Shown: piece by piece, positions 1-9,466 of the stretch
Numbering within the stretch: the first letter of the stretch is position 1
Layout: the number at the start of each line of letters is the position of its first letter
From: JACKIP01 sp963710165
GTDB lineage: Bacteria; Pseudomonadota; Alphaproteobacteria; Micavibrionales; Micavibrionaceae
Length of the DNA stretch: 64,000 bases
Reading direction: 5' to 3'
Assembly (NCBI GenBank): GCA_963710165.1
Contig: CAVPYZ010000004.1
Span: 186,001 to 250,000 of the forward strand
Translations under genes and position numbers: made by a program
The notes under the pieces: generated by a model
Databases searched by the model: none
What the model saw: the letters and a program-made list of their open reading frames with translations, nothing else
Told to the model about the DNA's origin: nothing

Positions 1-119
1 TTAAGGATGGCAAACATAATATCCTGTTTGCGAAGGTTACCGACATTTTCAATACCTAGTTCTTCTGCAAAAGCGAGGAGTTCAGCGGGGCTGCGGTGTT
101 TAAGTTCCTGAAGATTCAT
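1..119 (-). CDS. rho: Transcription termination factor Rho, N-terminal fragment
   Basis: The reverse strand reads MNLQELKHRSPAELLAFAEE and continues for 39 codons to the window edge without a stop. This is the start of the Rho N-terminal helical domain, including the LRKQD(I/M)MFAIL segment typical of Rho. Rho is the hexameric RNA helicase that ends transcription. The ATG is at 117-119. Only the first part of the gene is present, so the RNA-binding and ATPase domains cannot be checked. The upstream region (120-440) would hold its leader, where autoregulation is known for Rho in other bacteria. Confidence 0.88.
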   Translation of the reverse strand, partial: MNLQELKHRSPAELLAFAEELGIENVGNLRKQDIMFAIL

Positions 120-723
120 GATGTTTTATATTTTTTTGAGATGGGTTATTAGGTTGAATACCTTGATAGACGTAAATCTACCGTTGTTTAATTATCTTGT
201 TTTTATGAAGATTTATTTGAAGTTAATTCAAATAATCTTACATTCCTATTCGTTAAATTTTGTTAAAGCCCGAGGAATTATTTTTTTGTTTTCCTGAATT
301 GATCGCACTGGCAATCTTTAAAACAACATTGTTAGAAAATATTCAGGAATTTGATAATTTTATAGTCCCACAAAAATAAAGAGTCAACAAGTTTTTAAAT
401 GCATGGTTTTGTTTGGATTTTTCATTCAGGGTCATAGCGAGTTTTTAAAAAGGAAAGTCCAGCCCCATCATATTCTATGACAAAGGCTGGACTTCCTGTG
501 GGGATCTCGTTCGCGACCTCGTAAGTGGGTTAGGTCAGGGTTCACGGTCAGAGATGATGCGAACGAAAACTTTTAAACTTTAACTTTTTCTATTAATTAC
601 CTTTGCGAGAAACGTGCCAAACCAAAAGAGAGGAAATACCTAGGTTTGTTCTATTAAAGGCAGGTAAATTTTGCCGATCATATAGATACAATTTTCCTTG
701 CGGGTGCGCTCTATTGCTCTATT
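120..723. other. Long intergenic region between rho and the eipB-like gene
   Basis: About 600 bases separate two divergent genes. 120-440 is AT-rich and shows no convincing ORF. 447-570 holds two strong inverted repeats, described as a separate candidate RNA. 570-723 is AT-rich and should contain the promoter of the downstream plus-strand gene, but I could not place it with confidence. Confidence 0.6.
445..570 (-). ncRNA. Candidate structured small RNA ending in an intrinsic terminator
   Basis: On the minus strand, an 8-bp pair TCGTTCGC/GCGAACGA (559-566 with 507-514) encloses about 44 bases. It is followed by a long hairpin (451-464 with 485-497): AAGTCCAGCC pairs perfectly, three more pairs follow after a one-base bulge, and a second small stem TCATA/TATGA lies in the loop. 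The hairpin runs into TTTCCTTTTT on the minus strand, which is the form of a Rho-independent terminator. No minus-strand gene lies just upstream, since 724-3526 is coded on the plus strand, so the terminator probably belongs to an RNA gene or to a rho leader. I could not assign an RNA family. Confidence 0.35.
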
Positions 724-1632
724 ATGTGGAAGATGAATAAAAAACTCGGTTTTGGTGTTGCGCTTTTCTTTATTGCCTGTCTATTTGGCAGTGCCTTTTT
801 GTTGGCTGATGCGGATAAAGTGCCGTCCATTCAAACAGTTGCGGCCAAGGTCGGTATCGTCAAGCCGCTTGATGGAAAGATGCAACCACATAAAGCGCTG
901 TATGATATTTCCATGATTTCCTCTAGTAACGGATCACAAATTATCAATATCAGCGGCAGTATGTATTTTGAATGGAAGCCAACCTGTGAGGCATGGTTGA
1001 CAGATCACAGATTTAATTTGACTTATGAATATGCAGATTCCCCCGCCATGCGTATTACGTCGGACTTCTCAACGTGGGAAGCACGAGATGGCAGTTTGTT
1101 TAATTTTTCATCACGTCGCAGCCGTGACGGACAGCTCTATGAAGAGATTAGAGGGCAGGCAACGCGCAATGAAGATGGGAGCGGTTTCGCAGCTTACAAG
1201 ATGCCTGCGGATTTGGAATTCGACCTACCGCAAGGTTTTGTGTTTCCGATGCAACATACAGTTAGTGTCGTAGACGCGATGGCAGATGATAAACCGAATT
1301 TTGTGAATAAAGTCCTGTTTGATGGCAGTGATATTGAAGGCCCGATCGAGGTAAATGCATTTTTAGGTCAAAAGGCCAATGCCATGGCACGCGTTTCAAT
1401 GACACCGAAAATAGATAGTGCGTTGCTGAATGGGAAGGCGCGTGATGTTCAAATGGCTTTTTTCCCCTTGGCGGATGAAGAGTTATTTGCCGCTGATTAT
1501 GAAATGAACGCTCTATTCCATGAAAATAGCGTGATAAGCGATATGAACATCGACTATAACGAATTCGCCATTCGGCAACAGCTGGTGGCGCTAGAGCAAA
1601 TCGATACAAATCTGAGCTGCGACAAAAATTGA
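724..1632 (+). CDS. DUF1849 / EipB-like periplasmic cell-envelope protein
   Basis: This 302-residue protein has an N-terminal hydrophobic segment (about residues 8-28) that fits a signal peptide, followed by the DUF1849 pattern: HKALYDI near residue 58, a G-x-MYFEW strand with PTCEAW, and a final Cys close to the C-terminus (NLSCDKN). In Brucella EipB the two conserved cysteines form a disulfide and the protein helps maintain the envelope in the periplasm; the same two positions are present here. Two starts are possible, ATG 724 or ATG 733; neither has a well-spaced ribosome site. It stands alone upstream of divK with a 58-base gap. Envelope function is inferred from the family. Confidence 0.8.
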   Translation: MWKMNKKLGFGVALFFIACLFGSAFLLADADKVPSIQTVAAKVGIVKPLDGKMQPHKALYDISMISSSNGSQIINISGSMYFEWKPTCEAWLTDHRFNLTYEYADSPAMRITSDFSTWEARDGSLFNFSSRRSRDGQLYEEIRGQATRNEDGSGFAAYKMPADLEFDLPQGFVFPMQHTVSVVDAMADDKPNFVNKVLFDGSDIEGPIEVNAFLGQKANAMARVSMTPKIDSALLNGKARDVQMAFFPLADEELFAADYEMNALFHENSVISDMNIDYNEFAIRQQLVALEQIDTNLSCDKN

Positions 1633-1690
1633 GGATATGGTAAGGTTTGATCTGTAAGATGAAACCTTATATTTCCGGGACACACATTAT

Positions 1691-2056
1691 ATGACGCGAA
1701 AGAAAGTATTAATTGTTGAAGATAACGAGCTGAACATGAAATTGTTCCGTGATTTGTTGGAGGCGCATGATATTCACGCCATTGAAACGCGCGATGGATT
1801 GAAAGTTATGGATCTGGCGCGTGAGCATAAGCCTGATCTGATCTTAATGGATATTCAATTGCCGCAGATTTCGGGGCTAGATGTTACCAAAATGTTGAAA
1901 CAGGATGATGAATTAAAGACAATTCCTGTCATTGCCGTCACCGCCTTTGCGATGAAAGGTGATGAAGAAAAAATCAGAAGTGGCGGATGCGAAGATTATC
2001 TTTCCAAGCCGATTACCGTGAATAAACTTATCGAAACCATACAAAAGTATATATAA
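1691..2056 (+). CDS. divK: Single-domain response regulator DivK
   Basis: This 121-residue receiver domain has no output domain. The acidic pair E10-D11, phospho-acceptor D54 (in LILMDIQLP), the Thr of AVTAFA and the Lys of YLSKPI are all present. The sequence closely follows alphaproteobacterial DivK, including the characteristic KKVLIVEDNELNMKLF start. DivK is phosphorylated and dephosphorylated by PleC/DivJ-type kinases and controls the CckA-CtrA cell-cycle pathway. It sits directly before pleD with a 39-base gap, the arrangement known from Caulobacter and relatives, so the two are probably cotranscribed. Confidence 0.92.
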   Translation: MTRKKVLIVEDNELNMKLFRDLLEAHDIHAIETRDGLKVMDLAREHKPDLILMDIQLPQISGLDVTKMLKQDDELKTIPVIAVTAFAMKGDEEKIRSGGCEDYLSKPITVNKLIETIQKYI

Positions 2057-2095
2057 GTAAAATATAATAAATGTAAAAACAGAAGTCGAGGTTCC

Positions 2096-3526
2096 ATGTC
2101 TGCCAGAGTTTTAGTTGTCGATGACATCCTGCCAAACGTAAAATTATTAGAGGCGCGTTTGAATAGTGAATATTACGATGTTCTGACCGCGACCAGTGGA
2201 CAGGAAGCTTTGGATAAAGCAGAGGCGGAAAGTCCCGATATTATTTTGCTTGATATTATGATGCCTGGTATGGACGGTTTCGAAGTCTGTCGCCGCATCA
2301 AAGAAAACCCGAAAACAACGCACATTCCTGTCGTTATGGTCACAGCCCTGACCGAAAATGAAGATCGTGTTCGCGGTCTGGAGGCAGGGGCAGATGATTT
2401 TCTGAGCAAGCCGATAAATGACACGGCGCTGATGGCACGCGTGCGTTCACTCGTGCGACTTAAAATTACGGTTGATGAATGGCGCGTGCGTGAAAATACA
2501 GCCAATCAGCTGGGTGTGGCCAATGATGATAATGTTTCACCCATGAAAGAGCCTGTCGAAAATGCCAAAATACTGGTGATTGAAGATCAAGATTTTGAAA
2601 TAGAGAAATTTACAAATGTCTTAGCTGTCGATCAGGATGAGGTTTATGCCGTCCATAGCGGTGCGGAGGCGATGAAAAAAATTAAAGAACAGCCGTTCGA
2701 GTTGATTATCGTAAGCCTGAATATTCAGGATGAGGACGGCTTACGACTATGTTCGCACTTACGATCAAACGAAAGTACGCGTGCCACTCCGATTATTATG
2801 ATCAGCGTAGATGACGATATGGAGCGTATTGCGCGTGGGCTTGAAATGGGTGTGAATGATTACATTATGCGTCCCGTTGACAGGAACGAATTTCTGGCGC
2901 GTGTTCGCACGCAAATTCGTCGTAAGCGTTTTCAAGACAGGTTGCGTTCAAATTATGAGAATAGTTTATCCATGGCAGTTACAGACCCGCTGACGGGATT
3001 ATATAATCGTCGTTACATGGAAACGCATTTAAGTAAGTTATTGGAGCGTCAGGAAGCCAACAAAAAGCCCTTGGGTGTTTTGCTGTTGGATATTGACCAT
3101 TTTAAAGCTGTGAATGATACGCATGGTCATAATGTCGGGGATGAAGTTTTAAAAGAATTTTCCCGCCGTATATCAGAATCCTTAAGAAGTTTTGACTTGG
3201 TGGCGCGACATGGTGGCGAGGAATTCGTTGTGATTCTGCCTGATGTCACGGAAGAAAAAGCCCATTATATTGCAGAACGTTTGCGTCGTTCAATTGCAGA
3301 TGAACCAATTTCCTGTGACACGCCGGAGGGCAAGCTGAGTATTGCCACATCTGTGGGTGGTATTATTGTGCGCAACGGCGGTCATAACGTGAAGGCCGTA
3401 TTAGAGCGCGCAGATAAGTGTTTATACCAAGCAAAAGAACAAGGTCGAAACCGCACAATTTTTGAGAAAGCAGGATATATAGATCCAGAGCAATATAAGG
3501 AAGAACAACGCGAAATGATGGAATAA
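2096..3526 (+). CDS. pleD: PleD-type diguanylate cyclase (REC-REC-GGDEF)
   Basis: This 476-residue protein has three domains. The first receiver (about 1-120) has an intact phospho-acceptor D53 (ILLDIMMPG). The second receiver (about 155-275) is degenerate, with SLN where the Asp should be, as in known PleD adaptor domains. The C-terminal diguanylate cyclase domain (about 295-460) has the active-site motif GGEEF. An RSFD motif (RxxD) five residues before GGEEF is the inhibitory c-di-GMP site. It makes c-di-GMP when phosphorylated and, in Caulobacter, acts at the developing pole. Partner gene divK is just upstream. Confidence 0.93.
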   Translation: MSARVLVVDDILPNVKLLEARLNSEYYDVLTATSGQEALDKAEAESPDIILLDIMMPGMDGFEVCRRIKENPKTTHIPVVMVTALTENEDRVRGLEAGADDFLSKPINDTALMARVRSLVRLKITVDEWRVRENTANQLGVANDDNVSPMKEPVENAKILVIEDQDFEIEKFTNVLAVDQDEVYAVHSGAEAMKKIKEQPFELIIVSLNIQDEDGLRLCSHLRSNESTRATPIIMISVDDDMERIARGLEMGVNDYIMRPVDRNEFLARVRTQIRRKRFQDRLRSNYENSLSMAVTDPLTGLYNRRYMETHLSKLLERQEANKKPLGVLLLDIDHFKAVNDTHGHNVGDEVLKEFSRRISESLRSFDLVARHGGEEFVVILPDVTEEKAHYIAERLRRSIADEPISCDTPEGKLSIATSVGGIIVRNGGHNVKAVLERADKCLYQAKEQGRNRTIFEKAGYIDPEQYKEEQREMME

Positions 3527-3555
3527 AAAAAAGCGCCAAATCGGCGCTTTTTTTG
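3527..3555. terminator. Bidirectional intrinsic terminator after pleD and rpmG
   Basis: GCGCC and GGCGC form a stem with an AAATC loop, flanked by an A-run on the left and a T-run on the right. It can therefore end transcripts from both the plus-strand pleD and the minus-strand rpmG, which converge here. Confidence 0.85.
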
Positions 3556-3565
3556 AATAATATTC

Positions 3566-3772
3566 TTAGTTCTTCTTATGAGGAGGCATTTTCTTCTGTG
3601 TGAAGATAACATGCGCGCCCTTTTTACCTGTTTCAGGATGAACAGCCCACGGATCAAACTTTTTCATTTCTAGTTTATTTTCCGCACGTGGGTTATGACG
3701 TGTGTAATAACGGTATCCTGTACCAGCAGAGCTCTCTAAACGAACTTTTTGTGCGACGCCTTTTTTAGCCAT
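3566..3772 (-). CDS. rpmG: 50S ribosomal protein L33
   Basis: This 68-residue basic protein has the L33 core: VRLESSAGTGYRYYT, then RHNPRAENKLEMKKFDPW. It lacks the zinc-binding cysteines, so it is the C-minus form. Most L33 proteins are about 55 residues, and this one carries about a dozen extra residues rich in Lys and His at the C-terminus, common in related alphaproteobacteria. It is part of the large ribosomal subunit. Position between pleD and RNase R genes matches the order seen in several alphaproteobacteria. Confidence 0.93.
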   Translation of the reverse strand: MAKKGVAQKVRLESSAGTGYRYYTRHNPRAENKLEMKKFDPWAVHPETGKKGAHVIFTQKKMPPHKKN

Positions 3773-3848
3773 GTTTTATTTCCTAATTCTTACAAAATTC
3801 TTATATAGACCGTGTTTATGTCCGATTTTGATGATCATGTCAAATAAT

Positions 3849-6140
3849 TTATCCGACGAGGGCCGGGATTTCATACTGCTGATCTGTATCTTCTTGAGGA
3901 GCCGTGATTTCTTTATGGACGGGAATGGCACTAAAGAGTAACTCACCTGCGGTCGGATCAACCTTGTCAATATAAACGCAAATGTCATCGCCAACTTTCA
4001 TGCGCTTATGTGTAAACTGTGCCGCAATCGTATTCTCGCTGGTTTGCGTACGATGTTTACAGAGTGAGTCAACGGGGAGAAACCCACGGGCCGGTGGATC
4101 GTTCAGTTCAATAACAACGCCGTTTTCTTTCACTTCATGTACAACACCGCCGCGTCTTTGCCCGACATGATGACGCAGTAAATGCATTGCTACCAGATTC
4201 GATGTATCACGCTGTGTTTTCTCGGCTTCGCGCGATTGGCTGCTTAAATGGTTTTCTATTTCTAGAGTACTTGTTGCTGATGGCAAAACATGATGCTTGT
4301 CTCGTGCAATATGGAATTCTCTTTTTAAGGCGCGGTGAACGATTAAATCGGAATAACGCCTTATAGGGGATGTAAAGAAGGTATAATCCTGGAATGCGTT
4401 GCCGGATGTCATGCCTAAGGAAAAATGCCCCTCAGACTCTATTCCAAAGCGTGCTTTGGGAAGGCTTCTGATCATTAGAGAGCGCACTTGGTTTTGGTCA
4501 TCTTGAAACCGCGAAGCGTCTAACAACTCTTGAAGCCAGACCACGGCCCCTTCATATCCATAACGATCCCAAAGTGGATAGGCTTGCTTGCCCCTGTCAC
4601 TGCGTCGTACATTGATGTCTTCTATATGTTGCGACAAGATGGCTAGCTGGTCGTCATCGGGATGGGATAGGTTGCGATATATGCCACAATCATGGCTTGC
4701 CGCAACTGTATTTGCCAAAATCATCATGTTTGAAATAATATTATTACTGGCTTCTGTTCTTGCGTGGAATTCAACGCCATCATCGGCAACAATGGTTTGT
4801 TTTTAAATCAGCCCCATCTCAAGGCGGTCTCTAAATATGGGAGAGTCCGGTAAAATGCGATCCGCCAGAAGCATGTTTTCTGCAAAATCCTCAGGCAGTC
4901 CGGGTACATCCCAACCATGGGCAATAACATCATCCAGTTGTGCATATGTCATTCTGGCGTGACTTCTGATCAATCCGCTGCGAAATGTGTGGCTGATGAC
5001 GCGCGCATCCTCAGCCAACTTGATTTCACATACCATGGCCATTCTGTCTTCATTGGGCATCAGGGAAAAACGATTGCTTGATAAATCAAAAGGAAACATG
5101 GGAACAACACCATCAGGGAAATAAATAGAAGATCCGCGATTATAAGCTTCGCCGTCCAGATATGAAAATGCTCCGTCAACCTCTGGATGCACATCTGCCG
5201 TGACATCGGCAATGGCAACAAATAATTTTGATCCGCCTTTATTATCGGGGTCATCATCGGGGAGTAAGGGCGAGACGGCATCGTCGTAATCTTTAGCATA
5301 GGGGCCATCAACTGTGACCAAGGGTAGGTCACGATAATCCACCCGATGTGACGGGTCGATTCGTTCATCAATTTCCGCAAAGGGCAGATCGCGATAATCT
5401 ATCTTTGCGCTTTCTATAGGGCGTCTGAAAATTTCTGCAGCTTCTGCATTGGCTCTCTGATTAAAGTGAGGATTAAGCCCGCGAGAGGCAACAACCATTT
5501 TGGAATATTTTTGTAATGGCAGGGCATCAAGATCATAGTCGATAATCTGTACACTGCCATGCATGGGATCAAGATTTGCAATAACAATATCGCCGTCTTC
5601 GACCAGAGGTTTTTCGCTACCTGCAACGTCAAAGTCTGTGTGATAACGATGAAATAGCGGAACAAGCTTACGCCCAAGTTCAGTATCAACGACACGCCCA
5701 TGTATACGCGCCGGATGTTGGGGTGTTATTTCGGCAATACTTTTGGCGAGTAGATGTGGCCCGCTGCGACGCACGTGAATTAAATGCGGCCATGATTTTG
5801 GCAGCCCTTTTTTAATTTTTATCAAGGGCTCCGGCATATTATCTAGCGGCCAGTGCAAGGGTTTTGCAATATCGTAACTATTACTCTCACTATCGGGTAT
5901 AACGTCTACGATTAATAAATCTTGTAAGGAGTTAACTGCTTTATATCTTTTCTTTTCAGGATAGTATGTGACCAGTCCGTCTTCTATTAATTCTTCCAGG
6001 GCGGGTCGTAATGACGTCTCCGATGTTTCTGTATTCAGTCCAAATATTTGCATCAGCAAATTGAAATGCATGTCCTGATAGTTTTTCCATAGCTCAAAGT
6101 AAACATTTTGAGCTGTTACTTCTTTATGAGTTTTATGCAT
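3849..6140 (-). pseudogene. RNase II/R-family exoribonuclease paralogue interrupted by an in-frame TAA
   Basis: One reading frame runs from ATG 6140 to the stop at 3849, about 763 codons, broken only by TAA at 4803-4805. Both sides are clearly RNB family: a winged-helix N-terminus, cold-shock region, the catalytic cluster D-x5-D-x-DD in VDGPYAKDYDDAV (about residues 278-287), then after the stop TSPIRRYSDLIVHRA and an S1-like end. Residues around the stop (LEMGLI, stop, KQTIVADDG) are continuous, so no frameshift is needed. It lies 48 bases downstream of the intact rnr and diverges clearly from it. Possible outcomes are an inactive gene, a restart at ATG 4725 giving a two-piece enzyme, or a base-call error. 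The ATG at 6140 has CAGGGA just upstream. Confidence 0.75.
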
Positions 6141-6188
6141 GCATCCCTGCAATTTTTTTATAGTTAGTTAATTCATAGCTATAAAAAT

Positions 6189-8459
6189 TTATTTATTCAA
6201 ATTCTTTTTTCCAGAATGCGAGGATTTTCCACCTTTTTTGTGTTTAGGGGTGGTTTTTTTCTTTTTGGGTTTGAATTTGGTGTTTTTGGATTTTTCGTCG
6301 CGTTTTTTGAATTTGGACTGTTCCTGAAATCCTTCGATATCTGCGCCGTTTTTATCATTAATAATTTTGAAAACAGTTGAGCCGGTTAGGCCGTCTGCCT
6401 CCATAAGCTCTACGGTCACATTTGCGCCCAGACGATAAATTTTGCGTTTGCGACGACCAATTAGGGCGTGGCGTTCCTCATCATGGACATAGAAATCATC
6501 ATTAAGGGAGCGCATGGGCACGATGCCATCCGCGCCCGTCTCATCCAGCGCGATAAATAAGCCAAAGCGCGTAACACCCGATATGCGCCCGCTAAATGTC
6601 GCGCCGATTTGTTCGGATAGATACGCGGCGGTAAAGCGATCAATAGAATTACGCTCGGCCTCAATAGATTTACGCTCGGTCGCCGAAATCTGGTCGGCGA
6701 TTACTTCCATCCGTACTTTTTCACTCTCGCTTAAACCGCCTTCACCCAGTCCATACGCATCTACGAGGGAGCGATGAACAATCAGATCGGCGTAACGACG
6801 AATAGGGGATGTAAAATGCCCGTATTTTTTAAGGGCAAGACCATAATGCCCCTGATTATTCGGGCTGTAGCGCGCTTGTGATTGTGTGCGAAGGATAACT
6901 TCGTGGATTAAATGTGAATAATCTAGAGTTGAGGCCTGATGTAATAACTTATTTAATTGTCCGGGGGCAATATTTTGTCCTTTTGGTAAGGACATTCCAA
7001 AACCTTCTATAAATTCTCCCGCGCTATGAAGGCGGTCTGCTTTGGGGGGTTCATGCACGCGGTACATACAAGGTGCTTTTTTCGCTTCCAGCGCTTCGGC
7101 GGCGGCAACATTGGCCAGCACCATGAACTCTTCGATCAGTTTATGTGCGTCTAGTCGGGTGCGTGGTTTTACGCCCGTCATATCGCCTTGTTCATTAATC
7201 AGAATCTGGCGTTCGGGCAGATCAAGATCAAGGGCGCCGCGTTTCTCACGCGCTTTTAATAAAACATCAAATACGGTATAGAGCGGTACAATGACATCAT
7301 CATAAATCGGTTCTGTAATCGCGTCTTTCTGTCCGTCATGGGCGGCTTGCACTTGTTCGTATGTGCAGCGGGCATGTGAACAGATCAAGGCGCGGACGAA
7401 TTTATGGCGCAGTAATTCTCCGCTGTTGTTAATCCACATATGAACGGCAAGGCTGGCGCGGTCTTCTTTTGGACGCAGAGAGCACAAATCATTGGACAGT
7501 GCTTCGGGTAGCATCGGCAAGACCCGATCCGGAAAATAGGTTGAATTCCCGCGCAGGTAAGCTTCCTGATCCAAGGGGCTATCAGGGCGTACATAGTAGG
7601 AGACATCGGCAATTGCCACAATCAGATGATAACCGTCTTCCGTCTTCTCGGCAAAAACCGCATCGTCAAAATCACGTGCATCAGCGCCGTCAATCGTGAT
7701 TAGCGGTGTTTTTCGAAGGTCTTCGCGCTTATCAAGAGGGGGGACTTTCATACCTTCGGTAGATTTCAAAACCTCTTCAGGGAACTTGGTACGCAAACCA
7801 ACTTCATGAAGGCTTAACAAGCTGATTGCTTTCGGGTCGCTGGCGCTACCTATTACCTCGGTAATACGCGCTTTTTTCTGTTTGACGCCATGAGACGGGA
7901 GGATTTCAGCAACTGCCATATCGCCTTCTTCTGCGCCGTTCAAATCTTCGTGTGCAATATCAAAAGCGTGCTTTTGTTTTTTATTGGCGGGTTCCAGAAT
8001 AAAGTTTTTACCATGCTGCGATACCAACCCCATAACAGTATCTAATTCGTCATCCAGTTGCTTGATAACTTTGGCTTCATAGACACCGTCAGGACGTTTT
8101 TTGAGCGATGCCAGAACGCGGTCTTTTTCCTTTAAGGCAAAATGACCTTTTTTGTCGGGCTTAACCTCTATACGTACATCTTCAGCAGGGGCATCAACAG
8201 GTTTGGCGAAGAGATCACCATCAATGTCGCTATGTGTAATTTCAATCATTGAAATAGAGGGCAGACCATCAGGCAGGGTATAAGTTCCGCCAATCAGCTT
8301 TGTAATGCGTCCTTCTTTCTCTAGTGATTTCAGTGTTTTTTTCAAATCCACACGATCAGGCCCGCCTTTAATTCCAAAGCTGCGGGCGATGTCCCTTTTG
8401 GATTGCGGTTGTGAGGTGTCGGCCAGAAATGCCAGAAGTGTGTCTGTGCTAAATTGCAT
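6189..8459 (-). CDS. rnr: Ribonuclease R
   Basis: This 756-residue 3'-5' exoribonuclease starts with a winged-helix domain (about 1-60). Cold-shock domains follow, then the RNB catalytic domain with D257, D263, D265 and D266 (TIDGADARDFDDAV) and TSPIRRYADLIVHR, then an S1 domain (about 635-710) and a Lys-rich tail. This matches RNase R, which degrades structured RNA, including rRNA and mRNA, without a helicase. It is intact, unlike the paralogue immediately downstream on the same strand. No clear ribosome site precedes the ATG. Confidence 0.94.
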   Translation of the reverse strand: MQFSTDTLLAFLADTSQPQSKRDIARSFGIKGGPDRVDLKKTLKSLEKEGRITKLIGGTYTLPDGLPSISMIEITHSDIDGDLFAKPVDAPAEDVRIEVKPDKKGHFALKEKDRVLASLKKRPDGVYEAKVIKQLDDELDTVMGLVSQHGKNFILEPANKKQKHAFDIAHEDLNGAEEGDMAVAEILPSHGVKQKKARITEVIGSASDPKAISLLSLHEVGLRTKFPEEVLKSTEGMKVPPLDKREDLRKTPLITIDGADARDFDDAVFAEKTEDGYHLIVAIADVSYYVRPDSPLDQEAYLRGNSTYFPDRVLPMLPEALSNDLCSLRPKEDRASLAVHMWINNSGELLRHKFVRALICSHARCTYEQVQAAHDGQKDAITEPIYDDVIVPLYTVFDVLLKAREKRGALDLDLPERQILINEQGDMTGVKPRTRLDAHKLIEEFMVLANVAAAEALEAKKAPCMYRVHEPPKADRLHSAGEFIEGFGMSLPKGQNIAPGQLNKLLHQASTLDYSHLIHEVILRTQSQARYSPNNQGHYGLALKKYGHFTSPIRRYADLIVHRSLVDAYGLGEGGLSESEKVRMEVIADQISATERKSIEAERNSIDRFTAAYLSEQIGATFSGRISGVTRFGLFIALDETGADGIVPMRSLNDDFYVHDEERHALIGRRKRKIYRLGANVTVELMEADGLTGSTVFKIINDKNGADIEGFQEQSKFKKRDEKSKNTKFKPKKKKTTPKHKKGGKSSHSGKKNLNK

Positions 8460-8503
8460 ATTAATAATACATACGCGTTTCTTGATGAGAGTGGAAGATA
8501 AAA

Positions 8504-9202
8504 CTAAATGCTAGGTTTTTCTGCTGTAGCTATAAGACCAGAAGGCTGGGTTGTTACAGAAATATCATCGACTGTTCTTTGATCCAAGGCCTGTATGACT
8601 ATATTTCTTCTAACGTCTTGTTCGCTATCAACAGCTTTTTCATACATTTTACCAGCATTTGTGAATTGAGCCGCTCTCTCCCAACTCATTCTTATCGGGT
8701 TTTCTTTAAGATCATCGTCTTTCAGATCCGGTTCTCTAAATTTAGAACGTACATGTTGTGATACTATTTTTTGTATAAAATATGCTTGCTCTTCCATTTC
8801 ACTCTGCGAGAAATCTCTGAAAGTATGACCATTATCTTGATGAACACCATCAGCAATTGCGTGCCCTAATTCATGTCCTAACCATACAATTGATCTTGGT
8901 GTACCGTCATATTCAAAATCTATAATGGCGGAGTCTGTTAAATTTTCTTGTTCTGTAAAGTGTGGGCCAAATCTTTCAGCGTAGTCAGGTATATACATAT
9001 CCGATGCTTTTAAGTCAGGTATAGTGACACCGGCCGGTCGGCAGGCCATAACTCTATTTGTATGTTCTTCTACTTCTACAATGTTAAGTTGATCTTCATT
9101 GCCGAAAATATTTCGCGCTCTTTGACCTAAATCAAAATCAAATTCGCTTAAGGCTGAAACAATTTCATCTTTTGCTGTAGAGAGTGGGATTTTGCTATCC
9201 AT
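8504..9202 (-). CDS. Putative cytosolic zinc metallopeptidase (HELGH motif)
   Basis: This 232-residue protein contains H110-E111-L-G-H114, the HExxH zinc site of gluzincin-type metallopeptidases. Acidic residues 25 or so positions later (SEMEEQA, E135-E138) could supply the third ligand. The N-terminal 100 residues have no recognisable domain. No signal peptide or membrane segment is visible, so it would act in the cytoplasm or be exported by a dedicated system. I do not recognise the family. It lies on the same strand upstream of rnr with a 44-base gap. Peptidase activity is inferred from the motif alone. Confidence 0.6.
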   Translation of the reverse strand: MDSKIPLSTAKDEIVSALSEFDFDLGQRARNIFGNEDQLNIVEVEEHTNRVMACRPAGVTIPDLKASDMYIPDYAERFGPHFTEQENLTDSAIIDFEYDGTPRSIVWLGHELGHAIADGVHQDNGHTFRDFSQSEMEEQAYFIQKIVSQHVRSKFREPDLKDDDLKENPIRMSWERAAQFTNAGKMYEKAVDSEQDVRRNIVIQALDQRTVDDISVTTQPSGLIATAEKPSI

Positions 9203-9282
9203 ATGTTATCCTTAGATTCAAATTTACTTATGTTATCAAAAAGTAATGTATTTATACAAAAATATGCTTGCTGGAAGACATT

Positions 9283-9320
9283 AAAAAAATGGCCGTCCCA
9301 CGTGGAGACGGCCTTTAGTT
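9283..9320 (-). terminator. Intrinsic terminator downstream of rluD
   Basis: GGCCGTC (9291-9297) pairs with GACGGCC (9307-9313) around a CACGTG loop. On the minus strand the stem is followed by ATTTTTTTAA. It lies about 150 bases past the rluD stop and before the metallopeptidase gene, so it most likely ends the rluD operon. The plus-strand side (TTTAGTTTT) is a weaker tail. Confidence 0.75.
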
Positions 9321-9466
9321 TTACCAGATCGGACGAAACTTCAACTTAACTTAAACTTTTAAAACTTGATTTGTGCTGTTTACCCCTCAACCACTTTTCA
9401 ACTTAACCTTATATATAAAATATACATAAAATTTTATGTAAATACAAGTAATTTTATTTTATATAA

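Noticed and set aside
451..464. AGGAAAGTCC resembles the start of the conserved RNase P RNA core.
   Set aside because: The rest of the RNase P RNA, including the later conserved regions, is missing and the string is explained by a local hairpin.
1262..1609. Long minus-strand ORF opposite the eipB-like gene.
   Set aside because: No recognisable protein features, no ribosome site; it is the complement of a well-supported coding gene.
9330..9420. AT-rich stretch with AACTTAAACTTTTAAAACTT like stretches at 570-600 and 62910-62930, thought to be a dispersed repeat.
   Set aside because: The match is limited to a low-complexity A/T pattern; no longer shared string or flanking signature is visible.
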